Shown here: one piece after another, positions 13,501 through 26,857 of the stretch
Layout of the letters: each line of letters opens with the position of its first letter
Numbering within the stretch: the first letter of the stretch is position 1
NCBI GenBank assembly: GCA_013399115.1
Contig: VXAA01004383.1
Coordinates: 124,001 to 188,000 of the forward strand
From: Anseranas semipalmata
Lineage: Eukaryota > Chordata > Aves > Anseriformes > Anseranatidae
Reading direction: 5' to 3'
DNA length: 64,000 nt
Position numbers and translations under genes: made by a program
Notes under the pieces: model-generated
What the model was told of the DNA's origin: nothing
The model's input: the letters and a program-made list of their open reading frames with translations, nothing else
Database searches by the model: none

Positions 13501-16500
13501 ATTTATCAACATACCTTAAGGTAAGAAGTATCTTTCCAAAAACCATGAGGAAAGTTTCCCTTCACTTTCTGTTCCTATTTCCCTTCCATTCTTCATTGAG
13601 CAATGGGGTAGAAATGATGGGGAGGGCAGGAGGAGGGAGAGCGATCTACCTACATTTTCTTTATGTTTTCTCTTACCCTGTTTCATTCCTCTGTTGACCA
13701 TCTGTCCAGACCCCCTCCCCTCCCCCCCCCAAAAAAGAAAAAAAACTCTTTCTTTTTTCTCATTTCTCCTCACAAAGAGAGCCCGAGCATCAAGGAGAAC
13801 CATGTGTCCAGTTTGCCCTCTGTGGACTGTCAGCAGTCACAAGAGATCATCTGGAAACCATTACACAAGCTAACAAGTCAGCCAGACTCGACATGTGTGT
13901 AGGCACCAAAAGAGTTCAAACTTGTTACTTGAATTACCGCAAGTTTTTTCCTGAAAGTAAGATTTATTTTAACACAGTTATATAAAACAAAAAGACCCAG
14001 AATGAGCCATTTATATAGCTATCCAAGACAAACAACAGAGAACATAAGCTATATTCAGAGGCTAAGCTCCATGCCAATAACTGAGAACACATAATACCTA
14101 TATCATGAAAAGAAGAAACAATTAAAACTTTTTTTTTGGCTGAGGAGACAAACTATAAAACAAGTGAAATCTCAATTCAATTTTTGGCCCAACAGGATAT
14201 CTCATTGCTAATAGGGACGATCCAGTAGACCATCAGATGTATGTCACAGCAGTTCAACAATGTCAAGGCTTCTAAAATAGACAGTAGCTGTTTTAAGTTC
14301 TTCTCACAGTGGTTGTTTTGCTGAACCTTCATATATTCAGTACTACACCTAATATTTTAGTCCCTGAATTACAACCCAAAATTATATTAAATGAGTAACC
14401 CACTTTGACTTTTTAATTTAAGGTCACAAGGGAAACACAGTCAAAGATTTCTTTGAACCATTCTAACCCCTCTAAGAAACTCTTCCAAAATAAAAGGACT
14501 TTACAAAATCTCCTGCTAGTCTTAATATTATTGATTATCTTTTCTCTAGCTCAACATGTAGCTAGTCAGGCTACACAGTCCAGTGAGAATCCAGGCAGCT
14601 ACACAGAGACAGCTTTCAGCCAGAAGATAAAACATATTTTATACTGCAACAAATACAATTATTTAATGCAGAAGATGTTTAAAACTTCTTTATGGAACAA
14701 CCCCACAACAAAACAGCACAGCCAAAAAACAACAAAAAAAACAAAAACAAAAAAAACCCACACATTTGGAATTTGCTGCCATAGAATCTGGCTGCTGAAA
14801 GAGATGAAAGGGAGAGATGAGTACAGACATAAGTACTTTGAAAAGTGACAAGAAAAAAGTGTGTTAAAAAAGGCCAATGTTACCACTGAGAATTGAAAAT
14901 GACACTTATCTTCACTCCAGTAGAACAAATGGCTGGTAAGACATCAGTCCTTCAGATTATTTTAAAGAAAGGAAAGTAGAGCTCAAAGGTATATACTGAA
15001 GGTTAGAAGTAATACAAATTGCAGTAGCTATGAGAAAAAGGAATATTCAGCATTGCAAGCTATTTTTAACAACCTTGAAATGACATCAAATAAAGCAGAG
15101 ACTTCCTGTGCCAACACTTACAAATGATAACTGCAAATAGCACTAACTTGCATTTTTGCACTGCTGTTTTCTCCAAGGAGCTAGAACAGGTCTTCAAACC
15201 ACAAAACACCTGTGGAAAGGCAGCAATTTCTTTTTTGAAAAATAGCTGAAATTGAGTAGCAATGCAGAGAAGGAAAGTGTCCCGCATAGTTTGATACACT
15301 GCAGTTTTCAAAAACCCTTTGTATACCAGTTGGCCACTGTTGGCTATACCAGATATGTTTGCTGCATTGCAATTACAGGGCTTCTAAACAAGAAAAATTA
15401 TGGTGCTGCTCAGCAGAGCCTGTTCTGCAGTCATTCCAGGCAGGATGACTAAAGCAGACAAACTTAGTATACCGCTTTTCTTAATCCCTAACAATCTTTG
15501 TCTTGACCTCCTCCTCCTGAACTATGAAACCTGCTCACAAGCTTCACGAAGCTCATCAGTAATATTTAGATACACTTGACATATCAAGTAAACATGATGC
15601 TTTTGACCATGAACATGCAGTCACTGCTTAAAAGCTTCTCACCTACTAACCTTTAAAGCTGGAACAGAGATTTACAGAGATTTGGGAAAATTCCAGCAGT
15701 TGAGCAAAACAGATGTAGCTACAAGAATGTATGTGCACTAAGTGCCCATACTAACCCTGAACACCAAAAAGGGCAGAGTCACAGATACAAGTGCACGCTG
15801 TTGAGTGGGAAGGTATTTTCTGAACTGCTTTCAAGACAACATTATTAATTTAATTAGCTGACTTAAAAATAATGCTTAGAGTATAAAATCATTATTAGCT
15901 TTCTTACTTTCTAGCACAAAACTCTAGCACTATTGAAAAAGACATCTTTAATATCTCTAAATTAAGGTGGCCTCTATGAAGGCATTTCCCATAAGACGAT
16001 AAAAGTACATTTTATAAATGGGTTGCACATACCCCTTTCAACTGCACAGTAAACAAGAGATTCCAAAGGCATTCCAAAGGAAGAAAAAACCTACCACATT
16101 GCACATTACCATGTAATTTTCACCTGTTACTCTTCATTTTAAATCTTTTTTTCCTTGATACCCTCTTCTGTCACCAGAGCCAGAGATAAATTTGCATCTT
16201 CCCCTTATCCAGACAAACTATAAAATATTTGAGCTTCCTGATAACCTTTTTGGCAAAAAAAGAGACTTAATTCATACTTCGCTTAGAGAGATGATGAAAA
16301 AAGCAGCCCTATTACAAGTTCAGAATGTCTTTCTCAATAGCAGTGGACAGTTTCAGCATCAATAGAAAATCTTTTATTTGAATTAAACCTTAAGACCTCT
16401 GCTTGAGTAATGTCCATAAAAGAAGTGAATTAAAGACCCTGCCCGTCACTTGGATTCTCAGCATTGCTATATTATAAATAGGATGAGTGGATTCATTCTT

Positions 16501-17829
16501 CAAAGCAGAACAATGCTTTAATGCAGTGGCTTCTTTTTTTTTTTTTTCCCCACTGAAAATAACCATTTCTGGTGGAGCTGGCCTTCCCTCTTGAATTATC
16601 CCTATGATTTTCCTTTCTACATTTTGTCTGCCATGCTACCCCAGCTGTCTTCCTTCCTGACTCCTGAGTCTACATGGTTTGTGTCCCATTTTCTCTTCCA
16701 CTCTTCATTTTTGTTTCTCCTCTGCCTTTCAAAATTCATCTTTCTTTCAAGCTGTAAATCATTCGTTATCACAGGGAATTTTACTTCTGGTTTGGTCCCC
16801 ATACCAAACTTGCAGTGCTTAAGTTACTGCCAGAAAGGAAAACTTCTAACAGTCTAATAAGGACTCCCAAGTCAGTAGTTTGAGCACACTTTGCTGGTTA
16901 TTCTGTTGATTTTGAAATAAATTCCCAATGGTTGATGTAGATTCTTCCTACAGTAGCTTAGTTTAGTATGTTCTAATACCCAATGTTCTTTAGGTATGAA
17001 TTCACATGTTTCATTGATTTAATCTTCATGAAAATTATTTTGCAAGTGTCATCTGGAAAGTTTTAACTTAAGAAGTTTTGAAGAGATGAACTAGAAGTCA
17101 AACTCTGGTAAAAGTCAAGATCCTAATCTTCAGGACATCCCCAAACCCGCAGCAACAACAGTTTTATAAGGCTGCTCCAAAACATGCACAATTAGGATTT
17201 TATGCCTCCTCCCTCAACCTTCTCTTCTCACTAAGGTGAGAAAGCAGTAGTAACTACTACGTCTGAGCTGGCCACTCTCAGAAGCTAATCGGTCCTTCAG
17301 ACAACATTCACCCATTTCTCATCACTCCTTCATGACTAAGATGGCTAGGTAGACAGAAGTGTCTGCAGGCCACCAGCTGGACCACACCTAATTACAGCTG
17401 TGAGACCTCAGGAATGAAATTTTCCACCAGTCCCACAGTTCCACAGCCTAAGCACAGGAGAGGATGACCTGGGTTTCCTGCTCAGGTATCCCATCTAATT
17501 GTTGGGCAGCTAGTAGTTCAAGAGAGGCACTCTGCCCACAAACAAACTGTAGTATTGCCAGAAAGAGAAGTGGATGGAGTCAAGTAGGAAAAAAGTCATA
17601 ATGAAGAGCAGGTTGGAAAGCGATTGCTGGAAGAACTGAGCCCAAGGGAAAACTCCGCTGGTCTGGCAGCTGATGGGCACGTTACAGCCTGCTTTCTAGG
17701 GCACTCACTTCAGGTCTGAGTAGAGACAAGTGCTACAGGGCACCATACTGCACAGCATTTTCTCAGCTGAGCTGCTGCCTCTTTGCTTGGCTGACTGACT
17801 GATATGTCAGTTGAATAGTTGAATGCCTG

Positions 17830-17849
17830 TTTTTTTTTTTTTTTTTTTT
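17830..17849. repeat. Poly(T) tract, 20 bases
   Basis: Twenty consecutive T. No adjacent element was recognised on the minus strand. Confidence 0.9.
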
Positions 17850-20800
17850 CTTTGCCTTTTTCCCACTTGAATTTTAAAGGCTGGGCCAGAACACCCATAC
17901 TTCAATACAAATGGACTTGTATCAGCCTGTACCTTTATGCAAAGTTGAGGAATGTGCAACAGTTGTTTTTAACTTCAAGGTCTCTCATAGATTTTGCTGC
18001 TCACACCTGGCCAACCTGTAGAAATGAGAAATGCTCACACAGCAATGCTTCTACAGTGTTAGATTGCAAGAAGCATTTTCAAAGCTGTGGTTGTGCATTC
18101 TAGCTGTGAAATTTCCAGTGATATCAGAAGGAGTCACACAGCTAAATCCCCAAGCAACACTTTCAGAAGATGACTTATATTTAAAGGAGGATTAGAAGAA
18201 AATACTTCTTACACCATTTTCCATGTAACATTATCAGTCTTAAATTCAGAGAAGTATGGAATCATTTGGGGGAAATAAATGATTCACTGGGTATCATTTT
18301 TTCCATCCAATTAGGTTGGGCAGCTATGCCGAGTGTTTAACACATACCCCTGCTGCCCCTCCCTTTCCACAGAGTGTATATATTAAACACAAGTTAAGAC
18401 TTCTGGGTTTTCAACTTTGTTGATTTTATATTCCTTTTGGGATTTAAAGTACTGTTTTGTTTAATTATTTTTCCTCTACTCATCCACAGTATTGAATGAC
18501 AGTAATAATGAGCTCAGAATCATTGTACAAATCCCAGTAGGAACCATTCATAGTTTGTTAATAGGACATTATATTTGCATTACCAAGTTCAGTTCAAAGC
18601 ACATTGTGTAAATTAGCTCCGAGGGTTACTACCACGAATCTAAAACCAGAACATCAGGTCAATTAGCACAGCTCTAAAGCACATTAGTTTGGGTGAAAAC
18701 ATAAAGGGTATGATTAAAATTCTAGAAAATCCTCTCCTGCTTTGGCTAAGAGCCTCTCAGAAGAAGGCTGGTGTTGCCTCTGGGAGAGACCAGAATGCCT
18801 CAGCTCACACCAGTGTGGCCTGATGCCAGTGACCCTGATGCCTGATAAGCAATACTGGCCTGTTCTAAAGCGGGGGAAAATTAACTTGCAGGTGGTGTGG
18901 AAATCCTCAGGACTCCATAGAGACACTTTCTTCCCCATTCAAATTAAAGGAATAGGCGAGTATGAGGAAAACTTGGAGGATCTGGGAGTTCAGCATAGAA
19001 TATATTTCTTACATGAAAATGCAATTAACAAAGAAAAGCATATTTAGTTTCTACCACTGAAAGCACACTATCGCTACCTAGCACAACCAAGCCCACAGCC
19101 GCAGACCAAAACAGTCACAGTTTAATAATGGCAAGAGGACGCACACAACAAATTAAGGCAGGAAGCTCCCAGTAACAATATACTGTATAATACTGTTCCC
19201 AGTAATATACTGTAGGACTACCTACCTTTTGGGCAAACAGCACACACACACAAACAAACCTATGCAAATAGTTAATGAACTTCACAGACCACATACAGCA
19301 TCTTTAGATCAAACTGCTGGAAGAGAAGCACACAGATGCAGCAGAAGGGATATCATAATGAAGTTCTACCTCAGGACTACAACTCTGATGAAGCCAAGGG
19401 ATGTTCCAGAAAAATAAAAGAAAAGGCCAAAGGATATTACTATCTGGTCAAGTCAGTTGATTGGTCTGAACCCTCTAGTCAATTCAAGTCAGTCTTACCA
19501 AGCCATCAAGTCAGCACATTACATGGGCTACACCTCTGCTCAGCCAAAGATGACCTTAAGATTCATTCCTCGTTAGCCTCTGAAATTTTGGCTAAACAAG
19601 GGCCTTATAAAGCAGCTTATTCTGTAAATGCTAACCCATAATATCTCATTACCCTCTGCAGAAATGTCGTTGAAGTAGTGGCTAGGTAACTTCAAAAATT
19701 ACGTAATCTTGAACCAAATAATGGGATTTCAGATTACACAAAAGAAATCATTCAATGACAGGTTTCATAGTCCACTGCATAAGAATGGTCATTCCTTACA
19801 CACTGAGATGGCTGTAACTACGACACAGAGGAGGATTTCGTCATTAATATTAATAATTCCTTTCTTGGTACCACATACACAACTGTTTGGTAACTGCCTA
19901 ATAGATCTATATGGGCAGAACACACTAAAGCTTCTGACAAGCCCTGGAAGAAATGACTGGGATATATGCAGAACAAGGTAGAAAGGTATAAAAGAAGAGG
20001 TACTGGAGAATGAATTTGGATGTTTGAGTCAAGTAGCCCTGTGAAATGCTTCAAGTTCCATGACCATTACCAGCTAAATAGCTGAACCTCCTTGTGGATG
20101 AAGTTGTGAGAATAAAATGATTCGCCTATATGAGATATTGGGCATGTTTTTCAGGAGAAAACAACACATAAATACATAACAGATTCCATCCTACCTGCAA
20201 CGCAAACTGATGTGTGAAACAGAAGTAGGTTTTTAGTGAATTATAAATAGCTGGCAAGGACTTATGAATACTCAGCTGGGCAAAAAAAATGATTTCTATG
20301 GAGGACAGTAACACAAGAGGGATCAGCAACTACACATAAATTGAAAGCAAATGAATACACCAAACAAACAAAAGGTGTATTTCAGAAAGTAAGCACTGTA
20401 AGATGCCTACTATTACACAGAAACTCAACAGCAAAAACAGATGAGCTAGTGACCAGCAAAATAAAAGCTATTTGGTATAAGTGCTTCTGAAATCAGGTAG
20501 AGTAACACAAATCAATGGACTGCTTATTGCATCTACCTATTTAGTAGCTCAGGAAGGCTTAGATTAGCCTTAGAAGGATTAGATTGCAAGGAGAAATGAA
20601 TTTAGAGAGGCAGGGAAGCAACATATTACTGCAAGATTCAATATGATCTACTGTGATGAAAATTCTGCCTTTTCAGGACTAGTCAGCTGAATTTGAATTC
20701 TCGAAACTTTGTAAGATCAACAAATACCTCATGAGGTATTTTCTTCCCTTATTTCAGTTACAGCTATTTGTTTCGATTTGTTCTTCTTTTCCATCATGTT

Positions 20801-21570
20801 CATGATGGCTAATGTTTCTTCCATCACATTTTATTTCCATTAAAGAGGTAGAGAAATTGCCAAATATTCTACTCTGTGGAAATGAAAGATTTTCTGTCAT
20901 TCTGCATTTCTATATCCCCACAGAAACATCAATTAGAATTTTCTCTTTGACATACACAGACATAAATATATGGGAATTTGTGTCAGACTCTTCTTCAAGA
21001 TATATCCACTTAGGGTCAGGACAAACAGAGGAGAAAAAGCTTCTCTCTTTGCTTTCTTTGTTTCACATGAGACTGTCAGTCTGGCATCACTTCCCTAATG
21101 AGATAGTGGTGTAACTATTATTACTAATTGTGCATTATTCCAATTTTCAGCACTTTTAAGACTAAATTACCCAAAGAGAAAGGGGATGTCCAAAGGGGAC
21201 CCGTTCCCTAAGAAAATGCATTTGAGTAGGAGCAATTAAATACTCACATTCTAAAAAGTTGTGAGGCAGAACTGCTTAATAATGATTCATTTCAAATGAT
21301 CCCAGAGAACCTCAGATTTTTTAATAGCTTCATTCTCTGTGGTCTTCCCCAGCAGATATTTAAACAGGGCACAACACAGCAATCGGCAGCAGGAAGCGAG
21401 TCCTGCTTCACTAATACTGAAAGCGGAATATGTCAGCAAAGAAAAATGCAGCTGCCTAAATTTGATTTCTGCCACTGCACCCTTACTCAAAGACGCATTC
21501 TTGTGGGAAGTGCTGTGATATTTGGACAGCTACAACTCTTTGAAAAACATTAATATATTGATGTTCTTGA

Positions 21571-21590
21571 TTTTTTTTTTTTTTTTTTTT
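21571..21590. repeat. Poly(T) tract, 20 bases
   Basis: Twenty consecutive T followed by AA. No retrocopy was recognised next to it. Confidence 0.9.
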
Positions 21591-23061
21591 AAGTTTTGAA
21601 CACTTGTTCTCCCACTGAACTGGATTATCTGTAAGAGTTACTGGCCAGCTGATCTGTCAAATGGACAACAAGGGGCCAGACATGGTCATTTCAGAAAACT
21701 CTGACACCTCAACTCTTACTGCCTGAAGTTACCACCTCTTCCTCCTGAGCTTCTTAGCAATTTCTTAAGATCTACTCTCTAGATTGTGGACTTCTCCTCA
21801 AAACATTTTCCGTTTTGCCTTCAGGTGCTACCTTAGTCGTCTGTTTTCTACTTGGAAAGTAGGAGTTTCTCACTCATAAACGTTCAGGACCAGCAGGATG
21901 CTTGGCAGCAGACATCCCAGGGGCCGGTCTCCAGCCCAGAGCACCCTAGCAGGACTCGAGCCCTACGGAAAGCAAACAGTGCCACCTTCTGATCCCCTGC
22001 CCTGAGCTCCTGGGGCATGCCAGCCTCCTCCAGCAGTCAGCCAGGCATGTAATGACTTACCCAGATTCAGATGGCAGGGCAGACCCGCCAAGCTTGCAGT
22101 GAGCAAGGAAGGGCAGAGGCAGACAAAACGAAGGAGAACGGAAAGAAATCCTTGCGTAACGACTTCTGTCACCCTGCCAGAAAAACCACCTTGTATTCTA
22201 GTAAGAATCATCTTCGATTAACCTTTTATCTTTTGGCCTCCTTCGCCAAGAAATTAGCAACCAAGGCACCAAATGAAATTGGATTTCCTATATTTGATTT
22301 GCAATGTTTTGAGACTTCATCAGTTCTGAAAGGTGTTAATGTAATCTGCTTTCTACCAGGGCATGGGAAATACAACACAGACATAACTCGTCCCATCTAT
22401 AACAAAAATAAAAGTCATTATCCTTCCTTGTCAATTATTCGAAGAACTTTTTTTTTCATTTTGACCTAAACTGAAAAAGAAACAGACTGTACTTTCAGTG
22501 TTTACCTCAATTTTCCCCGAGGGCAATTTCATCCTTAGAAACAGCACAATAATGCAAAGGTTCTTTAGACAGAGGAAAACCATACAGACATCCTAATAGG
22601 CTATAAATCCTTTCCACAAACTTCTGCTGTTTTTTTTATGACTCTTAAATTATCTCTGGTACTGCGGATGGGATAATCATGACATTCCAGATGTGAAGGA
22701 AGGGACCAGATGGACAACAGAGAAAAAAATCCTTCACTGTTCAAAAAAGTCTATTTCAGGAAAAAGCTTCTTACAAAAAGCATGGAAGCAGCAATGTACT
22801 TTGGCTACAACAATGGGAATTCTAGCTGATGGGAACCACAACTATTTCAGATCAAGGAGCTTCATAGTAAAGGCACAGCTTGTATGTCTGGACTGTACTG
22901 AAGGACAAGCCTCTTGTAAATGCGCTTTGTGCCACTGCAACTGCTGAAACGAAGTGCGGATTCTCACTTTTGTCTAAGACAGTGAATGGATAAAATGTCT
23001 TCTGGACACAGATAGCAGGCTCACCGTGGCTATGACAGCTAATAGAAAACCCATTTGGGAA

Positions 23062-24445
23062 TTATCTTCTGGCAAAAACTAGAGCAGCTCTCAGGCTACT
23101 CACGCTTCTGCCCAGGATCAGATCCCTACCAGCAGCCTCCAGATGATGGCTGCATGTTACCTCCTCCACAAGAAGTTCCTGTGCCAAGGACCTGCTCAGT
23201 GCCCTGTCTTTGAAAGAGCACCGTTCACTGCTGGATCCCCAAAATTGAGGAGCGTTCTTCAAGGAGAGAAATTGTTTCACCATTCTGCAGTTACATGAGC
23301 AGACCTGGAAAGGCAGGGGCACTGTGTCAGTACCAGCCGAGACAATTTGACGCAGAGGCAGGAGCTGAACCCAACAGTCCAACTGCTCAATTTGATGTTC
23401 CAAACTGCAAGCTGCTGCAGCAGACCCACAGACTAAGCCTATGAAACATATAACCAAAAGTAAGGCTATTTCTGGCATTTCATGTCTAGGAGCATTACTG
23501 AGGTGAAACCAAATCGCCCCCGTCAGCTGTAGAGGAGGTGCACGCTGCATCCTGCCAACATGCATTTCACCACAGGTGGTGGGCTGGGTCACTGTGTAAC
23601 CAAAGAACCGGAGTGATTCAGAAGGTCTGTGGGAATATCCTTGACGCCAGAGACAGTCAGTGTTCAGGGAGATCACTTTCCAGCCTCCTGCACGGGAACA
23701 CACCACCCCTCACCAAAGGAGGCCTGAGACAGGCCAACAGTTCGTGTAGGCACGGCAGGGCAGGGCATCCTGGGTGGCAGATGGGCAGACCACTTAGGAT
23801 TGACAATGCCTACCAAGGGGGGCCTCAAACTTGCCTCAAAGGGAGAGTATAACTTGGAGATGTCAAAGCAAGAAGTTAATGGGCTGGTACATACAACAGA
23901 AACACTCTCACCCCTCTCATCCTCTCAGCAGGGCTCTGCTTTTGACCTCTTTTTTCCTCATTTTTCCACTTCCATTCACCCTTCTTGAAAAGGCTCTTAA
24001 CAAAAGCATCTCATCTATCTGCAGTCACAGTGCTAAGTATTGGCATCAACTCTCTATGCTCCTATAGCATGAGCATTCACCTTAACACAGAAACCACATG
24101 CAGAACATTTGCAGCCAAGGTGGGCTGCAAACCCACCAGGAAAGCAAACCTTTGGGGAAGAAGACATGTCAAGGTGTACCATAGCACAGAAACTGCTGCA
24201 CAGAGAGGGGCTAGGAGGTACCAGGGTGGTTAATTTCAAATCTGATACATAACAGTATGATTTTTCTTTTTTTTTTTTTTTAAGAGAAGGGGGAAGATGG
24301 TAAATGAGATATGGGAAAATTCCCCAGCACAAAACAAACTTCCCTGTCTGTTCTGCATGGACATTAGGGTCTCTGCATCTTTAAAAGAACAGCTGATATA
24401 AAAAATTTCAGCAAAATCCTGTTTTATCTGCGTTATTTAATATGC
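23062..24445 (-). other. GC-richer intron stretch with a 214-codon minus-strand ORF of unknown nature
   Basis: The segment is less AT-rich than its surroundings. It contains the longest gap-free ORF of the window (minus, 23706 to 23062, 214 codons). The predicted peptide has a hydrophobic run about half way (EIALLLVICFIGLVCG) followed by a cysteine-containing region, with no domain I recognise. No signal peptide at the start, no poly(A) signal and no obvious promoter are visible. It could be a chance ORF or a relic of a mobile element. I do not call it a gene. Confidence 0.3.
24441..24445. repeat. Target site duplication, left copy (TATGC)
   Basis: The five bases TATGC directly abut the TG end of the solo LTR and are repeated exactly at 25000-25004 beyond its CA end, marking the integration site. 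Confidence 0.85.
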
Positions 24446-24999
24446 TGTTGTGGTTTAACCCGGCAGGCAGCTCAGCACCCCAAAGCCATTCACTCACTCC
24501 CCCTCCGCCCACCAGTGGGATGGGGGAGAGAATCGGGGGGGGAATGGAACATAAAACTCATGGGTTGAGATATGGATGGTTTAGTAGGACAGAGAAGGAA
24601 GGGAAAATAATGATAACAATTATGATAAAGGTGTATACAAAACAAGTGATGCACAATGCAATTTATCACCCCCAGCCGACTGATGCCCAGCCAGTCCCCG
24701 AGCAGTGCCGCCCCCAGTTTTATTGCTGGGCATGACGCCACATGTCATGGGACATCCCAGTGGCCAGTTTGGGTCAGCTGTCCTGGTTCTGTCCCCTCCC
24801 AGCCCCTCGTGCACCCCCAGCCTCCTCGCTGGCAGGGCAGCACGACAAGCTGAGAAATCCTTGGCTCTGTGTAAGCACTGCTCTGCAACAACTCAAACAT
24901 CGGTGTGTTATCAGCGTTGTTCTCATCCTAAATCCAAAACACAGCACCATACCAGCTACTAGGAAGAAAATTAACTCTGTCCCAGCTGAAACCAGGACA
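24446..24999 (-). mobile_element. Solo LTR of an endogenous retrovirus, ERVL type
   Basis: The element runs from TGTTGTGGTTTAACCC to GCTGAAACCAGGACA on the plus strand, so it has TG...CA ends. A perfect 5-bp duplication, TATGC, flanks it (24441-24445 and 25000-25004). Five-base duplications are typical of ERVL-class elements. Read on the minus strand it starts TGTCCTGGTTTCAGC, the start I remember for a very common LTR family of neoavian birds. The sense strand also carries a GCGTCAT half-CRE and an AATAAAA TATA-like box (near 24718). No internal gag, pol or env sequence and no second LTR are present, so it is a solo LTR left by recombination between two LTRs. It is in the same orientation as DISC1. 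Family naming is from memory. Confidence 0.85.
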
Positions 25000-25004
25000 T
25001 ATGC
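25000..25004. repeat. Target site duplication, right copy (TATGC)
   Basis: This is an exact copy of the five bases at 24441-24445. It confirms the LTR borders and shows that both ends are intact. Confidence 0.85.
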
Positions 25005-26809
25005 TGCCAGCTCAACATTTCTATCTCCTCACATGCTTAAATGGCCAACATACAAAAGCCAATCTCAGTGTGAACAGCTGTTTCAAGTGCTGTGTCAGCA
25101 CAGCACATGAGAGGCAAGTTATTTCCCATAGGGCATAATAGGGAACACCCAATCCAAGCAAAGTCAAACAATATCTTAATTCAATGTTTTTATTTAGATC
25201 TCTTCCTATTGCTATCATTCTTCACATTTCCCTTTATAACTTCTGTGACCCCCCCACAATTTTCAGACTTTCTAGCAGAACTAATCAAAAAACCAATAAT
25301 AATAATAATAGAAAGCCTTCAAAAAAGCCCCTTGAAAAAAATTATTTCTGTTCCAATGAGCTTTAGCTAAGTTGAAATATTTATTGATTTATCAGTGAAA
25401 CAAAGAGGTAAAAAGAAAAACAGAATGGGCTCAAGAATCAATGCAGTACAAAACACATAAAGCAGAAGCATGAGCCTCCATACTGACATATCTTAAAAAC
25501 ACTTAGCAAAAGCTTTCAAAAAACCCCCACACCAACTTTGAGATACAAGTTTCAAGTACTTCTACATTATTCAGGTGTGATAATGCCTCAGAAGAGAGGG
25601 AATGCCCCTCCCTTCCAGAGATGGCACGTGCACACTTGGAGAAGTGAAGAAAGAATAACCTATCCCATCACCCATCCCGAAGCTCATTTTTAATAAATAC
25701 CATTGCTAATTCTCTCACTGATGGTATTCCACTTTGAATCCTTTTTCCTGGTGATCTGATGAGATCAGTACCCCTCAACGCTTCCAGTTCTTGGGAAGCA
25801 AAACTACAACTCCTAGACCTATCTTTAATTGCTCCTCCTGGGCAATTAAACCTTCTCCAATAATAATGGATTTTGAGTTCAACAATCTCCCATAGCATTC
25901 AGGGATGTCACTACAGCTCTGCTTCAAAATAGTTCCAAAACATCAGCATACTCCATAAAAAGAATGGCAATTAAAGACAGCATCCTCTTTAAACTGTTGT
26001 GAGGAATAAAAAGCAAAACTCTGAATTTATAAAGAAACAAAATCTTTTCATTCCACGATTTAAAGGGACTATCTCATCTTTTCCATGAAGATTGTATCAG
26101 ATTCATCACAGAGAATGCCGGAACAAATTACTGATGGGGTGAGGCATTGCAGATTGAATCAAAGAGTTCAAATAGATGGTGCTCACAACACTTCCACTGG
26201 AAAAAGAAGCAAAAATCTCTTTGCCTCAATCACAGCTCCTTTGTCCACCTGCATAAAACTCACAGACAGAGCCTGGAAGACTACTGCTTCAACTTCTGAT
26301 GAGCACTGATGGTTCACAGTAGGTAACCACTGCAAGAAGATGCAACAAGGATAGAGCAAGGGGTCAGAGGGCTGAACTCCTCTTAATGACAACATGTATG
26401 GAAGGGGAAGTCAAATACAAAATGTAGTGGTTCTGAGGCTCAACTGTAACACATGGAATTGACTCAAATGAGATAGCAATGCTATGGCGATAGTTTTCAT
26501 AGTGAAAACTCTTAACACTATACTTATACAAGTAAATATAGGTGGATTTATATTTATAATTTTAAGAAGTAGAAAGTCACGATTTTCTTTACTAACACTG
26601 CCCTCTGATGAAGCCTAAACATGTGTGAGTCTCAGTAGCATTGACTTGTTTGATTTTTTCCCAAAAGAACAGCACTATTTTATTAATTACCTTTAGTTCT
26701 CACAGTTTTGGTTTAAATTAAGTAATATAACACAGAACAAGAAAACAAAATTACGCTACTGCAGATCAAATGTAAATTATTTTTTTCATTTAAATGCTTT
26801 AGAAGCATC

Positions 26810-26857
26810 CAGAAAAAAAAAAAACAAAACAAAAAACCAAAAAACACAAAACAAAGA
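26810..26857. repeat. A-rich low-complexity run
   Basis: Runs of A interrupted by single or double C. No element was recognised beside it. Confidence 0.85.

Larger units (their letters stand above)
6144..23061 (-). other. DISC1: DISC1 large intron, left part: no gene seen
   Basis: This AT-rich intron sequence has microsatellites at 7238-7534, poly(A)/(T) tracts near 12665 and 17830, and a T20 run at 21571-21590. At 9955-10030 there is a phrase (AACTCCCACTGACTACAAT and following) like an old amniote interspersed repeat. GC content rises at 21880-22180. Short ORFs occur throughout, but none has recognisable domains, good splice borders or a known homologue. Confidence 0.65.

Noticed and set aside
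21880..22180. GC-richer stretch with a GGACTCGAGCCC B-box-like phrase
   Set aside because: I could not find a matching A box at the right spacing or any repeat family. It may simply be a local GC rise.
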